Origin: Chloroflexia bacterium SDU3-3
GTDB taxonomy: Bacteria; Chloroflexota; Chloroflexia; Chloroflexales; Roseiflexaceae
Assembly: GCA_009268125.1 (NCBI GenBank)
Contig: WBOU01000028.1
Location: 1-36,567 of the forward strand
Direction: 5' to 3'
DNA length: 36,567 nucleotides
The position numbers and the translations under genes were made by a program. This document shows, in pieces, positions 7,213-15,321 of this stretch. The notes under the pieces are model-generated. The model was given only the letters and a program-made list of their open reading frames with translations. It had not been told where the DNA came from and ran no database searches. The first letter of the stretch is position 1; each line of letters begins with the position of its first letter.

Positions 7213-8175
7213 CTAGCGCGCCGCCAGCCGCCCGCGCCAGAACTCCAGCACGTCGCGCACGATCTCGGTCATGCCGATTGTCGGCTCCCAGCCGGTGGCC
7301 GCGCGCAGCTTGCTGTTGTCGCCCTTCAGGATCGGCTCATCCGATGGCCGCATGCGCGCCGGGTCGGCCTTCACGCTGGCGGGCACGCGCCCGTACTCCA
7401 GCACCATGTCCACAATATCGCCGATGCGCGTGGCCTCACCCGAGCACAGGTTGTAGACCTCGCCGGGTGCGCCGCGCTCTAGCAGCAGCCACAGCGCCCG
7501 CGCCACATCGGCGGTGTGGGTGAAGTCGCGGCGCGGCTCTAGGTTGCCCACGTGGATGAACGGCTCCTGCATGCCCAGCTCGATCTGGGCCATCTGGCGG
7601 CAGAAGGTCTGGATGGAGCAGCGGTCGCCCTGCTGCGGCCCCACGTGGTTGAACGAGCGCGTCACAAGCACGCTCATGCCGAAGTTGTCGTGGTACTGCA
7701 GGCCGGTCATCTCGGCGGCGGCCTTGCTCACGCCATAGGGGCTGAGCGGGCGCAGCGCGTGATCCTCGCGGATGGGCACCTCGTCGGGGCGCACAATGCC
7801 GTACTCCGCGCTGGTGCCTGCGATGTGCACGCGGGCCTCGGGGCGGTGGCGGCGCACCGCCTCCAGCACGTTGATCGTGCCCTCCACATTGGCGCGCATG
7901 GTGGCGATAGGCGCATCCCACGACTCGCTGGGGTAGCTCTGCGCCGCCAGGTGGTAGACGCGGTCGGGGGCGGCGGCGGCGATGGCGCGGTCGATCGAGA
8001 AGGCGTCCTCGATGTCGCCCTCGTGGAAGGTGACGTGGCCGTACAGCTTCTCGATCGGGCGGGGGTCGCTGCGCCAGCGCTTGAAGGCGTGTATCTCAAG
8101 GTCGGGCAGGGTCAGCAGGTAGTCGGCCAGGGCGCTGCCCACTGGCCCGGTGATGCCGGTGATGAAGATCCTCAC
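7213..8175 (-). CDS. GDP-mannose 4,6-dehydratase / 4-keto-6-deoxy reductase family
   Basis: A 320-residue extended short-chain dehydrogenase acting on nucleotide sugars. The N-terminal Rossmann motif is TGITGPVG (6-13), and the catalytic residues are the T121-S122 pair and Y147-x3-K151 (YGVSK). The segment RPSDEPILKGDNSKL near the C-terminus is characteristic of the Gmd/Rmd group, which supplies GDP-deoxysugars for surface glycans. I cannot separate dehydratase from reductase with certainty; the length slightly favours the reductase. The start is GTG at 8175, because AAAGGAG lies 5 nt upstream; the frame stays open to 8304 without a better site. The gene appears monocistronic. Confidence 0.88.
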   Translation of the reverse strand: MRIFITGITGPVGSALADYLLTLPDLEIHAFKRWRSDPRPIEKLYGHVTFHEGDIEDAFSIDRAIAAAAPDRVYHLAAQSYPSESWDAPIATMRANVEGTINVLEAVRRHRPEARVHIAGTSAEYGIVRPDEVPIREDHALRPLSPYGVSKAAAEMTGLQYHDNFGMSVLVTRSFNHVGPQQGDRCSIQTFCRQMAQIELGMQEPFIHVGNLEPRRDFTHTADVARALWLLLERGAPGEVYNLCSGEATRIGDIVDMVLEYGRVPASVKADPARMRPSDEPILKGDNSKLRAATGWEPTIGMTEIVRDVLEFWRGRLAAR

Positions 8176-8279
8176 GGGTGCTCCTTTATGGCTTCGCGGC
8201 ACGCGCCGCGCAGGCATGTGCGTTTGGCTGGCCATCATACCATAAGGCGCATCGTGGGCGTAGCTGCCAAAAGATTCCT

Positions 8280-8314
8280 CACCACCAAGACTCCACGGCA
8301 CCAAGAGAGAAAAT
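8280..8314. repeat. Dispersed intergenic repeat, copy B
   Basis: A single CACCACCAAGACTCC-type block followed by GGCACCAAGAGAGAAAA. It matches the copies near 4137, 13160 and 22035 and lies between the epimerase gene and the zinc-ribbon gene. Confidence 0.7.
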
Positions 8315-8368
8315 GAATGGGCGGATCACGGCGATACCAGTGAACCAACCGTGTTTGTCCCTGCGGCG

Positions 8369-9133
8369 CTACCGTGATGCACTGGGCGACCAGCCGCACT
8401 GCGGGCAGCTTTCTTTGTTGGGCGGGATGCTGGCCCCGCACGCGCGGCACTGGGATGCGCGGATGTTAGGCCGCGCCATCTCGGGGCTGTTTTCCTTGCT
8501 GCCTGCACTTGGCTTGCCCTCATCCTCGTAGGACCAGCCGCAGGCGGGGCAGCGGGTCTGGAAGGGCGGGATGTCGGCCCCGCACCCCAGGCACAGGGCT
8601 GGCTCGCTCAGGTCGACCACCGTCGTGCTCTGCTCGATCTCCTCATCGGTCATGGTGCGGGTCTTTCGCTGATCCTCGTAGGACCAGTCGCAGGAGGGGC
8701 AGCGGGTCTGGAAGGGCGGGATGTCGGCCCCGCACCAGATGCAGAGCGCGGCCTCGCTCAGGCCGACGGCGACAAGCTCGTGGTCGGCCTGTGGCTGGCG
8801 GGGTGGCGCGGCTGGCGCGGCTGGCAGCGCGGCTTGCCTGGGCCTAGCTTGCCAGCCGCAGTGCCCGCAGGCCCTGGGGCCTGCGCTTAGGCCCGCACCG
8901 CACGCCGGGCAGAAGGTGGGGGCCGCCTGATCAAAGATCTCCTCTTTTTCCTCCGCCGAGCGCTGAAACCACTCAAGTCGCCCGCAGTTGGCGCAGGCGT
9001 AGATCAGGTCATATGTCGCAAACCACCCGGAGCGAACCGCGTCGCGGGAGAGATATTTGATAAATGTATTTCCGCTGCAGTGCGAGCAGATCAGCAGCCG
9101 ATGCGCGATGCGAAAGATTTGTGGCTCAGACAT
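8369..9133 (-). CDS. Multi-zinc-ribbon protein with duplicated modules
   Basis: This 254-residue soluble protein is built almost wholly of CxxC pairs: C16/C19, C47/C50, C75/C78 with C89/C92, then three similar ribbons at C131/C134-C145/C148, C181/C184-C195/C198 and C229/C232-C243/C246. Each of the last three reads CxxCGAxIPPxxxxCPxCxW. A low-complexity Ala/Pro/Gln linker (about 97-117) separates the two halves. Such double zinc ribbons usually mediate protein or nucleic-acid contacts; no enzymatic domain is visible. GAGAGGGG upstream supports the ATG at 9133. Function unknown. Confidence 0.85.
   Translation of the reverse strand: MSEPQIFRIAHRLLICSHCSGNTFIKYLSRDAVRSGWFATYDLIYACANCGRLEWFQRSAEEKEEIFDQAAPTFCPACGAGLSAGPRACGHCGWQARPRQAALPAAPAAPPRQPQADHELVAVGLSEAALCIWCGADIPPFQTRCPSCDWSYEDQRKTRTMTDEEIEQSTTVVDLSEPALCLGCGADIPPFQTRCPACGWSYEDEGKPSAGSKENSPEMARPNIRASQCRACGASIPPNKESCPQCGWSPSASR
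8522..8765. repeat. Internal 150-bp-period duplication in the zinc-ribbon gene
   Basis: The segments 8522-8615 and 8672-8765 are near-identical, including long runs without a difference, at a spacing of exactly 150 bp (50 codons). They encode two of the C-terminal ribbons. Such DNA identity points to a recent in-frame duplication. Confidence 0.85.
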
Positions 9134-9225
9134 ATGTGTTTCCCCTCTCTATTAGAGCTGCTCCCAGAACATGTACGCAGCGAGACCGTTTTTGATTCAT
9201 GGCGCTTGACAGCCATGGTAGAATA

Positions 9226-9237
9226 GAACATGTGTTC
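9226..9237. promoter_or_regulatory. SOS-box-like palindrome GAACATGTGTTC
   Basis: GAAC-ATGT-GTTC is a perfect 12-bp palindrome and fits the core of the LexA/DinR box of Gram-positive bacteria (GAAC-RNRY-GTTY). A TTGACA at 9206-9211 lies just upstream, though no -10 at standard spacing is evident. The site is about 90 bp before the VOC gene. A partial copy, GAACATGT, occurs near 9171 toward the divergent zinc-ribbon gene. Confidence 0.45.
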
Positions 9238-9326
9238 GGTAGTCTGGCCGCTAAAACGACACATCCCCTGGCGGCAATTCCATGTCTGGCAATCTGGGAA
9301 GAGAAAAACGAAAAAAGGAGAGGCTC

Positions 9327-10094
9327 ATGGTCACCTACGCGACGGCGAAGCAGGCTGGCACCCCCACGTGGCTTGATCTGATGACCCCCAACATGGACGA
9401 GTCTAAGGCATTCTATCAGGCTGTGCTCGGCTGGGAGTACGACGGCGGCGAGCCGGAGTTTGGCGGCTACACCACCGCCACGGTGGCTGGTCAGCAGGCG
9501 GCGGGCCTGATGAACCTGATGCCTGCCACACCTCCGATGGCGGCGGGCTGGTACCTCTACTTCGCCACCGATGATATCGAGGCCGATGCGGCGCGGGTCG
9601 AGGAGCTGGGCGGCAAGGTGGTCTACCCGCCGATGGCGGTGGGCAGCTTCGGCTCGATGGCCACCTGTACCGACCCGACGGGCGCGACCTTCAGCCTGTG
9701 GCAGGCCAACGAGCATATTGGCACCGGGGTGGTGGGCGAGCCGGGCGCTGCGGCGTGGTACGAGCTGTACACCACCAATGCCGCGCAGGCCCGCGATTTT
9801 TACGCCGCCCTGCTCGGGGCCAGCGTCAGCCCGATGGAGGAGATGGAGTACTACGTGCTCAAGCACGGCAGCGAGGAGCTGTGCGGGATAATGCAGATCG
9901 ACCCCTCGTGGGGCGATTTCCCGCAGCAGTGGGGCATCTACTTCGCTGTGCCCGACACCGATGCGGCGGTCGCCACTGCCACCGCGCACGGTGGCTCCCT
10001 GCTGGGCACGGTCGACGACTCGCCGTTTGGCAGGCTGGCCACCCTGGCCGACCCGCACGGCGCGATGTTTAAGATCGTGCAGCTTCCCGCCTAG
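9327..10094 (+). CDS. Two-domain VOC (glyoxalase-fold) protein, Rv0577-like
   Basis: A 255-residue protein with two vicinal-oxygen-chelate domains. The first begins GTPTWLDLMTPNMDESKAFYQAVLGWEY and ends CTDPTGATFSLWQ; the second begins AAWYELYTTNAAQARDFYAALLG and ends LADPHGAMFKIVQ. The order and wording match the mycobacterial CFP32/Rv0577 type. Members lack one agreed reaction and have been linked to methylglyoxal or small-molecule binding. AAAGGAGAGG just upstream selects the ATG at 9327 over the in-frame ATG at 9282. It is monocistronic and ends at a strong hairpin. Confidence 0.88.
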   Translation: MVTYATAKQAGTPTWLDLMTPNMDESKAFYQAVLGWEYDGGEPEFGGYTTATVAGQQAAGLMNLMPATPPMAAGWYLYFATDDIEADAARVEELGGKVVYPPMAVGSFGSMATCTDPTGATFSLWQANEHIGTGVVGEPGAAAWYELYTTNAAQARDFYAALLGASVSPMEEMEYYVLKHGSEELCGIMQIDPSWGDFPQQWGIYFAVPDTDAAVATATAHGGSLLGTVDDSPFGRLATLADPHGAMFKIVQLPA

Positions 10095-10119
10095 CTTCCC
10101 GCCAACCCTCGAAACACAA

Positions 10120-10150
10120 AAGTGCGCCGCGTATGGTACGCGGCGCACTT
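10120..10150. terminator. Bidirectional hairpin between convergent genes
   Basis: A perfect 14-bp stem (10120-10133 with 10137-10150) with a 3-nt loop separates the VOC gene from the minus-strand STAS gene. The minus strand continues with a T-rich TTGTGTTT, so termination is most convincing for the STAS gene. Confidence 0.7.
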
Positions 10151-10168
10151 GTTGCTGACCCCTGCTGC

Positions 10169-10969
10169 CTACCAGGCCACGGCCTCGCCCCTACCAAGGC
10201 GCTGCATCGCGTAGGCGAAGCCCGCCTGCAGGTTGGCGCAGGTGGCCATGTCGCTCAGGCTCACGCCCAGCTGCACGATCGTCTGCGCGATCTCGGGGCG
10301 GATGCCCACCAGCACCATGTCTGCGCCCAGCAGCTTCACCGCCCGCGCCGCCTGGATGAGGTGGTGCGCCACATCGGTGTCCACCACGGGCACGCCGGTG
10401 ATGTCCAGCAGCACGATGCGGGCCTGCTGCTCGGTGATCTCGGTGAGCAGCGTGGCGATGATCCCCGAGGCGCGGCGATCATCCAGCGTGCCCACCAGCG
10501 GCATCACCAGCACGCCGCTGACGATCGGCACGATCGGGGCCGACAGCTCTTGGATGACCTCTTGGTGGGCGCGCTCGACGGCGCGGAAGAGCGCGAGCTT
10601 GGCGTGGTCGGCGATCGCGCACACCTGGGTGATCATCGCCTGCATGCCGCTCATGTCGCCCTGATAGTGTGGCAGCAGGTGGCGGATGACGATCTCGTTG
10701 GCGACCATGATCGAGCGCATCATCTCCTCGATGCCGTAGCCGCTGCGCACCCGCTCGGGCGCGCGCATCAGCCAGAACGAGGCGAAGTGCTCCTGCTTGC
10801 CCTCGGCGATGTCGCGGCCATACAGCGCCATTCCCCGCTCGGCGCTGGGCCGGAACTGCTCGATCTGCTGCTGCTGGTAGCCGCCGCCCGCCTGTGCGAC
10901 GACGGCGATCGCCACATCCTCGACGATGGCGGAAAAGTGCTGCTGAAAAAGATCGGTGAGGGTTGGCAT
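10169..10969 (-). CDS. RsbR-like STAS-domain stress regulator
   Basis: A 266-residue protein with an N-terminal helical, globin-like sensor region (1-135) and a C-terminal STAS domain (about 140-260). The linker LSAPIVPIVSGVLVMPLVGTLDD and the segment LLDITGVPVVDTDVAHHLI (188-206) are the hallmark of RsbR co-antagonists; T198 matches a threonine phosphorylated by RsbT-type kinases in Bacillus. Such proteins build stressosomes that control an alternative sigma factor or second-messenger output. No RsbS, RsbT or sigma gene is adjacent, so it is an orphan here. GAGAAGG lies upstream of the ATG. Confidence 0.9.
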   Translation of the reverse strand: MPTLTDLFQQHFSAIVEDVAIAVVAQAGGGYQQQQIEQFRPSAERGMALYGRDIAEGKQEHFASFWLMRAPERVRSGYGIEEMMRSIMVANEIVIRHLLPHYQGDMSGMQAMITQVCAIADHAKLALFRAVERAHQEVIQELSAPIVPIVSGVLVMPLVGTLDDRRASGIIATLLTEITEQQARIVLLDITGVPVVDTDVAHHLIQAARAVKLLGADMVLVGIRPEIAQTIVQLGVSLSDMATCANLQAGFAYAMQRLGRGEAVAW

Positions 10970-11187
10970 GGCTGGCCTTCTCTATACGATGCTGCTGTTT
11001 GTCGGCTTTTAAGCGCGCGGCGTCGGCTGTTGCTGGGATGTGCAAATGCACGTACATGAAGACTATATCATGCGACCCAAACAAACGAGCAACAAGAGAA
11101 ACGTGGGGTGCGCTTGTTTTACGACCATTGCTATGGTGTCGCGATCTTGCGACACCTTGCGCTGAGCGCCCTGGTCAGCCGTTGGGG

Positions 11188-11562
11188 CTACAGCGCAACT
11201 GGGGCCGAGAAATTGATGATATTGCCATCGGGGTCGCGCAGCCACACCGAGCGCCGCCCCCAAGGCTGGGTCGTCGGCGGCTTGAGGATGTCGGCCCCCA
11301 GCGCGCTCAGCCGCGCGTGCTCGGCGTCGACATCCGCCACCTCGAACTCGATGGTGTAGCCGCCGCTGCCGCCGCCAAACGATAGCCCTGGCCAGATCTG
11401 GCCGATGCCATCCCTGCGGAACAGCGAGAGCGCGGTTGCGCCCAGCGGGATGCTCACGAACAGCTCGTCCGTCGGCACGTCGGTCTGGAGCACGGCGCAG
11501 TAGAAGTCGCGCAGCCTAGGCACGTTGTCGGTGATGATGCAGATTCCGCTGAAGTGGTGCAT
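11188..11562 (-). CDS. Single-domain VOC family protein
   Basis: A 124-residue glyoxalase-fold protein. It opens with GICIITDNVPRLRDFYCAVLQ and closes with VWLRDPDGNIINFSAP, the usual ends of a VOC domain. Relatives include dioxygenases, antibiotic-binding proteins and uncharacterised stress proteins; the metal ligands are not clear enough to choose. It is the last gene of an apparent AraC-DinB-VOC operon, about 36 bp after the DinB gene, with GAGGATGG before the ATG. Confidence 0.85.
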   Translation of the reverse strand: MHHFSGICIITDNVPRLRDFYCAVLQTDVPTDELFVSIPLGATALSLFRRDGIGQIWPGLSFGGGSGGYTIEFEVADVDAEHARLSALGADILKPPTTQPWGRRSVWLRDPDGNIINFSAPVAL

Positions 11563-11598
11563 ATGCCATCCTCACGGCTTTTCGTATCTGTTAAAAGG

Positions 11599-12084
11599 TT
11601 AGGCGCTTTTCTCGAAGAAATCCCAGCCATCCAGCGAGGGCGGCTCGATGCCCAGCCCGGTGATGATCGCCCGCACCTGGGTGCGGTGCTCGGCGGCGTG
11701 GTCGAGCGCCTGGGTGTAGAGGATGGCCTTGGGCACTTGGCGTATCTCGCCATCCCAGTCGATCGGCACGGCCTCGCCCGGCTGCAGCTTGTCGGCCCAC
11801 TCCAGCAGGCCCGCGCCGGTGATCTGTGCCGACTCGACCATCTCGGCGATGGTGAGAAGCGGCATGTCGCGGGCGCGCACCGGTGATAGGCCGGTGCTGA
11901 TACGCGAGAAATACGAGCGCTCGGATGTGACCATGTGCTGGAGCGTCTGCCGGATGCTGCCGAAGGTGCCGATGGCAGTGCTGTCGAGCTGCTCGTCGCT
12001 GAGCGTGGTGCAGAAGGCGATCAGCTTGGTGTTGGCCCACACGTGGTGGCGCAGTAGCGTGGTGAGCGTATCGGGTGCGGTCAT
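11599..12084 (-). CDS. DinB-family four-helix protein
   Basis: A 161-residue protein of the DinB/YfiT-like superfamily. The expected metal-binding histidines are present: H50 in LQHMVTSE and H129/H133 in ALDHAAEHRTQ. The family includes thiol-dependent transferases and many proteins of unknown role. A strong AAGGAGGAG precedes the ATG. It lies 10 bp after the AraC-type regulator gene, so the two are almost certainly cotranscribed. Confidence 0.88.
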   Translation of the reverse strand: MTAPDTLTTLLRHHVWANTKLIAFCTTLSDEQLDSTAIGTFGSIRQTLQHMVTSERSYFSRISTGLSPVRARDMPLLTIAEMVESAQITGAGLLEWADKLQPGEAVPIDWDGEIRQVPKAILYTQALDHAAEHRTQVRAIITGLGIEPPSLDGWDFFEKSA

Positions 12085-12094
12085 GGTCTCCTCC

Positions 12095-12928
12095 TTAGTT
12101 AGGCTGTTCTGGGCGACCCTGGCGCGAGCGGGCGCGGTAGGCGGATGGCGGCATGCCCACCACCGCGCGAAACTCGCGGACGAAGTGCGGCTGATCGTAG
12201 AAGCCGAGTTCGGCGGCGAGCTGGCCGATAGGCATGGCGTAGCCCCTGCGCAGCGCCTGGCGCGCGCTGTCGATGCGCAGCAGGCTGGCGTACTGCTTGG
12301 GCGACATACCCACGTGGCAGTGGTAGATGCGCTCTAGCTGCCGCTGGCTGATCGCCAGCCGGTCGGTCACCTGCGGGATGGCGTGCGGGCTCGCTGCGTC
12401 GCGCAGCAGGGCCAGCGAATAGGGGATGATCTTATCCTGCGGCTTGGCCGAGGCCAGCCGCGCCAGCAGCCAGGCATCCAGCAGCTGTACTCGCATCTCC
12501 AGTGTCCTGGCGCTATACAGCCGGTGGTAGAGCTCGGGCATGCGCGTGTGTCCCACTGCGTCGAGCAGGCGCGTGGTGTTGCGCAGCTCGCCCAGCGGCA
12601 CGCCGAGGAAGGGGTAGGCCCCGCCCTCGCGGAACCGCACGCCGACCATCTCGATGCTGCCCAGAAAGCCCATGCGGCGGGAGATGGTGGTGTCCCCATC
12701 CAAAAAGATCGGCTCGCCGATGCCCTCGCCGTCGAGCAGCGCCGGGCCGCCGAAGTTGAAGGCCAGCCCGTAGCCACCGCGCGGGTGCATGTACTCCTCG
12801 TGGCGCTGCCGCAGCGGCGCGGCGCGCGAGAACGCCCAGTAGCTCTGGATGTAGGGCCGCAGCGCGGGGCTGGGCGAGGCTAGGCGGAAGCCGAGGTCGG
12901 TGAGCGTCGGGTCTGGGTTCGCGCCCAT
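12095..12928 (-). CDS. AraC-family transcriptional regulator
   Basis: A 277-residue regulator with an N-terminal cupin-like ligand domain (about 10-160, with RPYIQSYWAFSR and a GGYGLAFNFG core) and a C-terminal double helix-turn-helix (about 180-265). The second helix-turn-helix has the signature GQLAAELGFYDQPHFVREFRA, followed by GMPPSAYR. It heads the operon with the DinB and VOC genes and probably controls it. AGAGG precedes the ATG. No clear operator was recognised upstream. Confidence 0.92.
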   Translation of the reverse strand: MGANPDPTLTDLGFRLASPSPALRPYIQSYWAFSRAAPLRQRHEEYMHPRGGYGLAFNFGGPALLDGEGIGEPIFLDGDTTISRRMGFLGSIEMVGVRFREGGAYPFLGVPLGELRNTTRLLDAVGHTRMPELYHRLYSARTLEMRVQLLDAWLLARLASAKPQDKIIPYSLALLRDAASPHAIPQVTDRLAISQRQLERIYHCHVGMSPKQYASLLRIDSARQALRRGYAMPIGQLAAELGFYDQPHFVREFRAVVGMPPSAYRARSRQGRPEQPN

Positions 12929-13033
12929 GGGGTTGCCTCTGGGTTGCAGATCGTTTGGTGTGCATAGTATACCGGAGCAGTCAATGCGGCGTCAGAGGCT
13001 TTGGATGGATCTCAGAGCCTAGGCATTCTTGAT
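12929..13033. other. Divergent promoter region, left part
   Basis: This short stretch should hold the promoter of the AraC operon. I see no clear -35/-10 pair; GTGCATAGTATACC at about 12959-12972 is a symmetric AT-rich element of uncertain role. A repeat copy follows, then about 130 bp upstream of the DJ-1 gene. Confidence 0.35.
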
Positions 13034-13160
13034 CCACCAAGGGTTTTTTACCACGAGGACACGAAGGCTCGAAGATTATTATCACTTCTTTTTTCGAATC
13101 TTTGTGCCTTCGCGGTTATTGGTTCCTTTTTCCCCTTGGTGTCTTAGAGTCTTGGTGGTA
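13034..13160. repeat. Dispersed intergenic repeat, copy C, long inverted form
   Basis: The unit is framed by CCACCAAG (13034-13041) and CTTGGTGG (13151-13158). Inside, an ACCACGAGGACACGAAGG block (13050-13073) faces a degenerate inverted partner (13094-13118), with about 17 of 24 positions matching. The right end carries the CACCAAGACTC-type block in reverse. It resembles a small non-autonomous hairpin element and is the most complete copy in the window. Confidence 0.75.
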
Positions 13161-13292
13161 GAAGAATCGCCTTTTCTATGGATCGGATTCGCCGACCCGC
13201 CCGACATGTCGAAAAAGTACAATCTTTCTCGTCCGCCGTGCCCTATGCTGTGCCCATCGAAGCGAATGATAGACGAAAAGATGAGGGGTAGT

Positions 13293-13949
13293 ATGAGCAC
13301 AGCGATGACGGTTGGGATCATTGTTTTTGATGGCGTGCTGACATCTGAGGTCGTGGCCCCTGCCGAGGTGTTCGCCACTGCGGCTGGGCAGAGCTGGGGC
13401 GCGGGCATCCGCGTGTGTCTGATCGGCGTCGACCCGCGGCAGCAGCAGATCCGCACCGAGGAGGGGCTGCGCCTGGGCGTGGATGCCACGGTCGCGGATG
13501 ATCTGCCCTGCGATGTGCTGCTGGTGCCCGGCGCGAACGACATGGCCCCGCTGATCGACAACGCGGCGCTGCGGGCCTATATCGAGCGCCACCACCAGGG
13601 CGGGCAGTGGCTGGGCAGCGTCTGCGCGGGGGCCTTCCTGCTGGGCGCGGCGGGTGCGCTGGATGGCAGGCAGGCCACCACATGGTTTGGCGGCGAGGCC
13701 AGGCTGCAGGAGCGCTACCCGGCGGCCCAGGTCGTCATCGATCAGCCGGTGGTGTTCGACCGGCGGCTGGTGACGGCCAACGGCGGCCTGGTGAGCTACT
13801 CGGCGGCGCTGGCGCTGCTGGGGCGGCTGGCGGGTGCCGAGCGCGCCCGCGAGGTCTACGAGGCGCTGGGGCTTGACCGCATGCTGGGCTGGGATGCGCT
13901 CAGCCAGGCGATCGCGCAGCCCGAGGCCGCCGAGCAGGCGGCCCGATGA
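13293..13949 (+). CDS. DJ-1/PfpI family protein
   Basis: A 218-residue class I glutamine-amidotransferase-like protein. It has the nucleophile-elbow cysteine C111 in GSVCAGAFLLGAAGALDG and an upstream acidic residue E25 in APAEVF, as in DJ-1, PfpI and isonitrile hydratases. The wording around C111 and ATTWFGG is closest to the isonitrile-hydratase/ThiJ branch, but the substrate is uncertain. The start at 13293 follows GAGGGG; the frame is open further upstream through the repeat, which is not coding. Its stop overlaps the start of the EamA gene (ATGA), implying coupling. Confidence 0.88.
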   Translation: MSTAMTVGIIVFDGVLTSEVVAPAEVFATAAGQSWGAGIRVCLIGVDPRQQQIRTEEGLRLGVDATVADDLPCDVLLVPGANDMAPLIDNAALRAYIERHHQGGQWLGSVCAGAFLLGAAGALDGRQATTWFGGEARLQERYPAAQVVIDQPVVFDRRLVTANGGLVSYSAALALLGRLAGAERAREVYEALGLDRMLGWDALSQAIAQPEAAEQAAR

Positions 13950-14836
13950 GCCGCACACATATGCTGGCGCTGCTGCTGCTGGGCGCGGTCTGGGGCGCGT
14001 CGTTCCTGTTCATCGGCGTGGCGGTCGCGGCGCTGGGGCCGTTCCCGCTGATGTTCCTGCGGGTGGCGCTCGCCAGCCTGGTGCTGCTGGCGATCATCGC
14101 GCTGCGGCGGGAGCGCGCTGCGTTGGATGTGCGTGGGCGCTGGCGGCAGTACCTGCTGGTGGGCCTGCTGAACTCGGCCATCCCTTTCTCGCTGATCGCC
14201 TACGCCGAGCTGCGCATCCCGGTCTCGCTCTCGGCCATCCTCAACGCTACCACGCCGCTGTTCACCGCGCTGATCGCGGCGCTGTGGGGCGGCGAGCCGC
14301 TGACGCGGCGCAGGCTGGCCGGGGTGGCGCTGGGCGTGGTGGGCGTGGCGGTGCTGATGGGCGGCGGCACATTCGGCGCTGGCCAGATCGTGGGCATCCT
14401 GGCCATGCTGCTGGCCTCGTGCTTCTATGGGGCGGGCACGGTCTACGCCGCGCGGCGCATCCACGGCCTGCCGCCCGTGTTCGCCTCGCTCGCGCAGCTG
14501 CTGGGCGCGTCCGCCGCCCTCGCCATCCCCGCCGCGCTGAGCCTGCCGCACACGCCGCCGTCGCCGGAGGCGCTGGCCGCGCTGGCAGCCCTGGTGCTGC
14601 TCTCCACGGTCGGGGGCTACCAGATCTACTTCTTCCTGCTACGTGAGATCGGCCCCACGTCGACCTCAAGCGTCACCTTTATCGTGCCGCTGTTCGGCTG
14701 CCTGTGGGGCGCGCTGCTGCGCCACGACACGCTGGGGGCCAATGTGCTGGTCGGGATGCTGGTGATCTTCGCGAGCGTGGCGCTGGTGCTGCGCGCGCCG
14801 CCAAGCCGGGCCGCCACAGCGGCGGCCCGGCCCTAG
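13946..14836 (+). CDS. EamA/DMT-family transporter
   Basis: A 296-residue protein with ten predicted membrane helices in two EamA repeats. The first opens LLLGAVWGASFLFIGVA and the second VGILAMLLASCFYGAGTVY. The motif PLFGCLWGALLRHDTLG near the last helices is typical of RhaT/YdcZ-like drug/metabolite exporters. It likely exports a metabolite or amino acid. It is translationally coupled to the DJ-1-like gene, so the pair may detoxify and export the same compound; that link is inference. Confidence 0.92.
   Translation: MSRTHMLALLLLGAVWGASFLFIGVAVAALGPFPLMFLRVALASLVLLAIIALRRERAALDVRGRWRQYLLVGLLNSAIPFSLIAYAELRIPVSLSAILNATTPLFTALIAALWGGEPLTRRRLAGVALGVVGVAVLMGGGTFGAGQIVGILAMLLASCFYGAGTVYAARRIHGLPPVFASLAQLLGASAALAIPAALSLPHTPPSPEALAALAALVLLSTVGGYQIYFFLLREIGPTSTSSVTFIVPLFGCLWGALLRHDTLGANVLVGMLVIFASVALVLRAPPSRAATAAARP
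14805..14831. terminator. Hairpin over the 3' end of the EamA gene
   Basis: A perfect 11-bp stem (14805-14815 with 14821-14831) with a 5-nt loop overlaps the last codons of the EamA gene. It also lies downstream of the convergent GNAT gene. No T tract follows. Confidence 0.5.
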
Positions 14837-14862
14837 CGCCAGCGCGGGCCTGATCGGGGCAG

Positions 14863-15294
14863 CTAGTCGGCCTCGATCAGGCCCCACTCGCGCACCTGAT
14901 CCTGGTTCTTAAAGATGGCCATGGCGGTGCGCATGCGCGCGAAGCCCAGCTTCTTGTAGAATGGCTCCTTGCCGACGGCGGCGTACAGGATGATCTTCTT
15001 GTGGCCCTTGGCGCTCTCGACCAGCCGCGAGACGATGCCCTTGCCGAGGCCGTGGCCCTGGTACTCGGGGTGCACCGCCACATCGGCGATGTAGGCGCAG
15101 TCCAGCCCATCCGAGAGCACGCGCCCCGCGCCCACCAGCTTGCCCTCGTGGAACACAAAGCACTGGTAGCGGCTGTTGCCGAAGACGATGATCAGATCTT
15201 CGGCCCGCTTCTCGCCTAGGGGTGCGATGCGGTAGAGATCGGAAAGCTCCTGCCAGTCGATGGTTTCGGATGATGCGGCCCAGGTGAACTTCAT
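14863..15294 (-). CDS. GNAT-family N-acetyltransferase
   Basis: A 143-residue acetyltransferase. The acetyl-CoA pyrophosphate loop is at 72-86, VAVHPEYQGHGLGKG, with the Q79-G80-x-G82-x-G84 pattern. The C-terminal KEPFYKKLGFARM is the usual end of the fold. It resembles the small YjdJ/aminoglycoside-acetyltransferase-like group; the acceptor is unknown. AAGGAG precedes the ATG. The gene follows the TMEM175-like gene by 27 bp in the same direction. Confidence 0.92.
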   Translation of the reverse strand: MKFTWAASSETIDWQELSDLYRIAPLGEKRAEDLIIVFGNSRYQCFVFHEGKLVGAGRVLSDGLDCAYIADVAVHPEYQGHGLGKGIVSRLVESAKGHKKIILYAAVGKEPFYKKLGFARMRTAMAIFKNQDQVREWGLIEAD

Positions 15295-15321
15295 GAGATG
15301 CTCCTTGTGCGATGTGGTGCG

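Noticed and set aside
9126-10148. 340-codon minus-strand frame
   Set aside because: It is antisense to the two-domain VOC gene and shows no domain.
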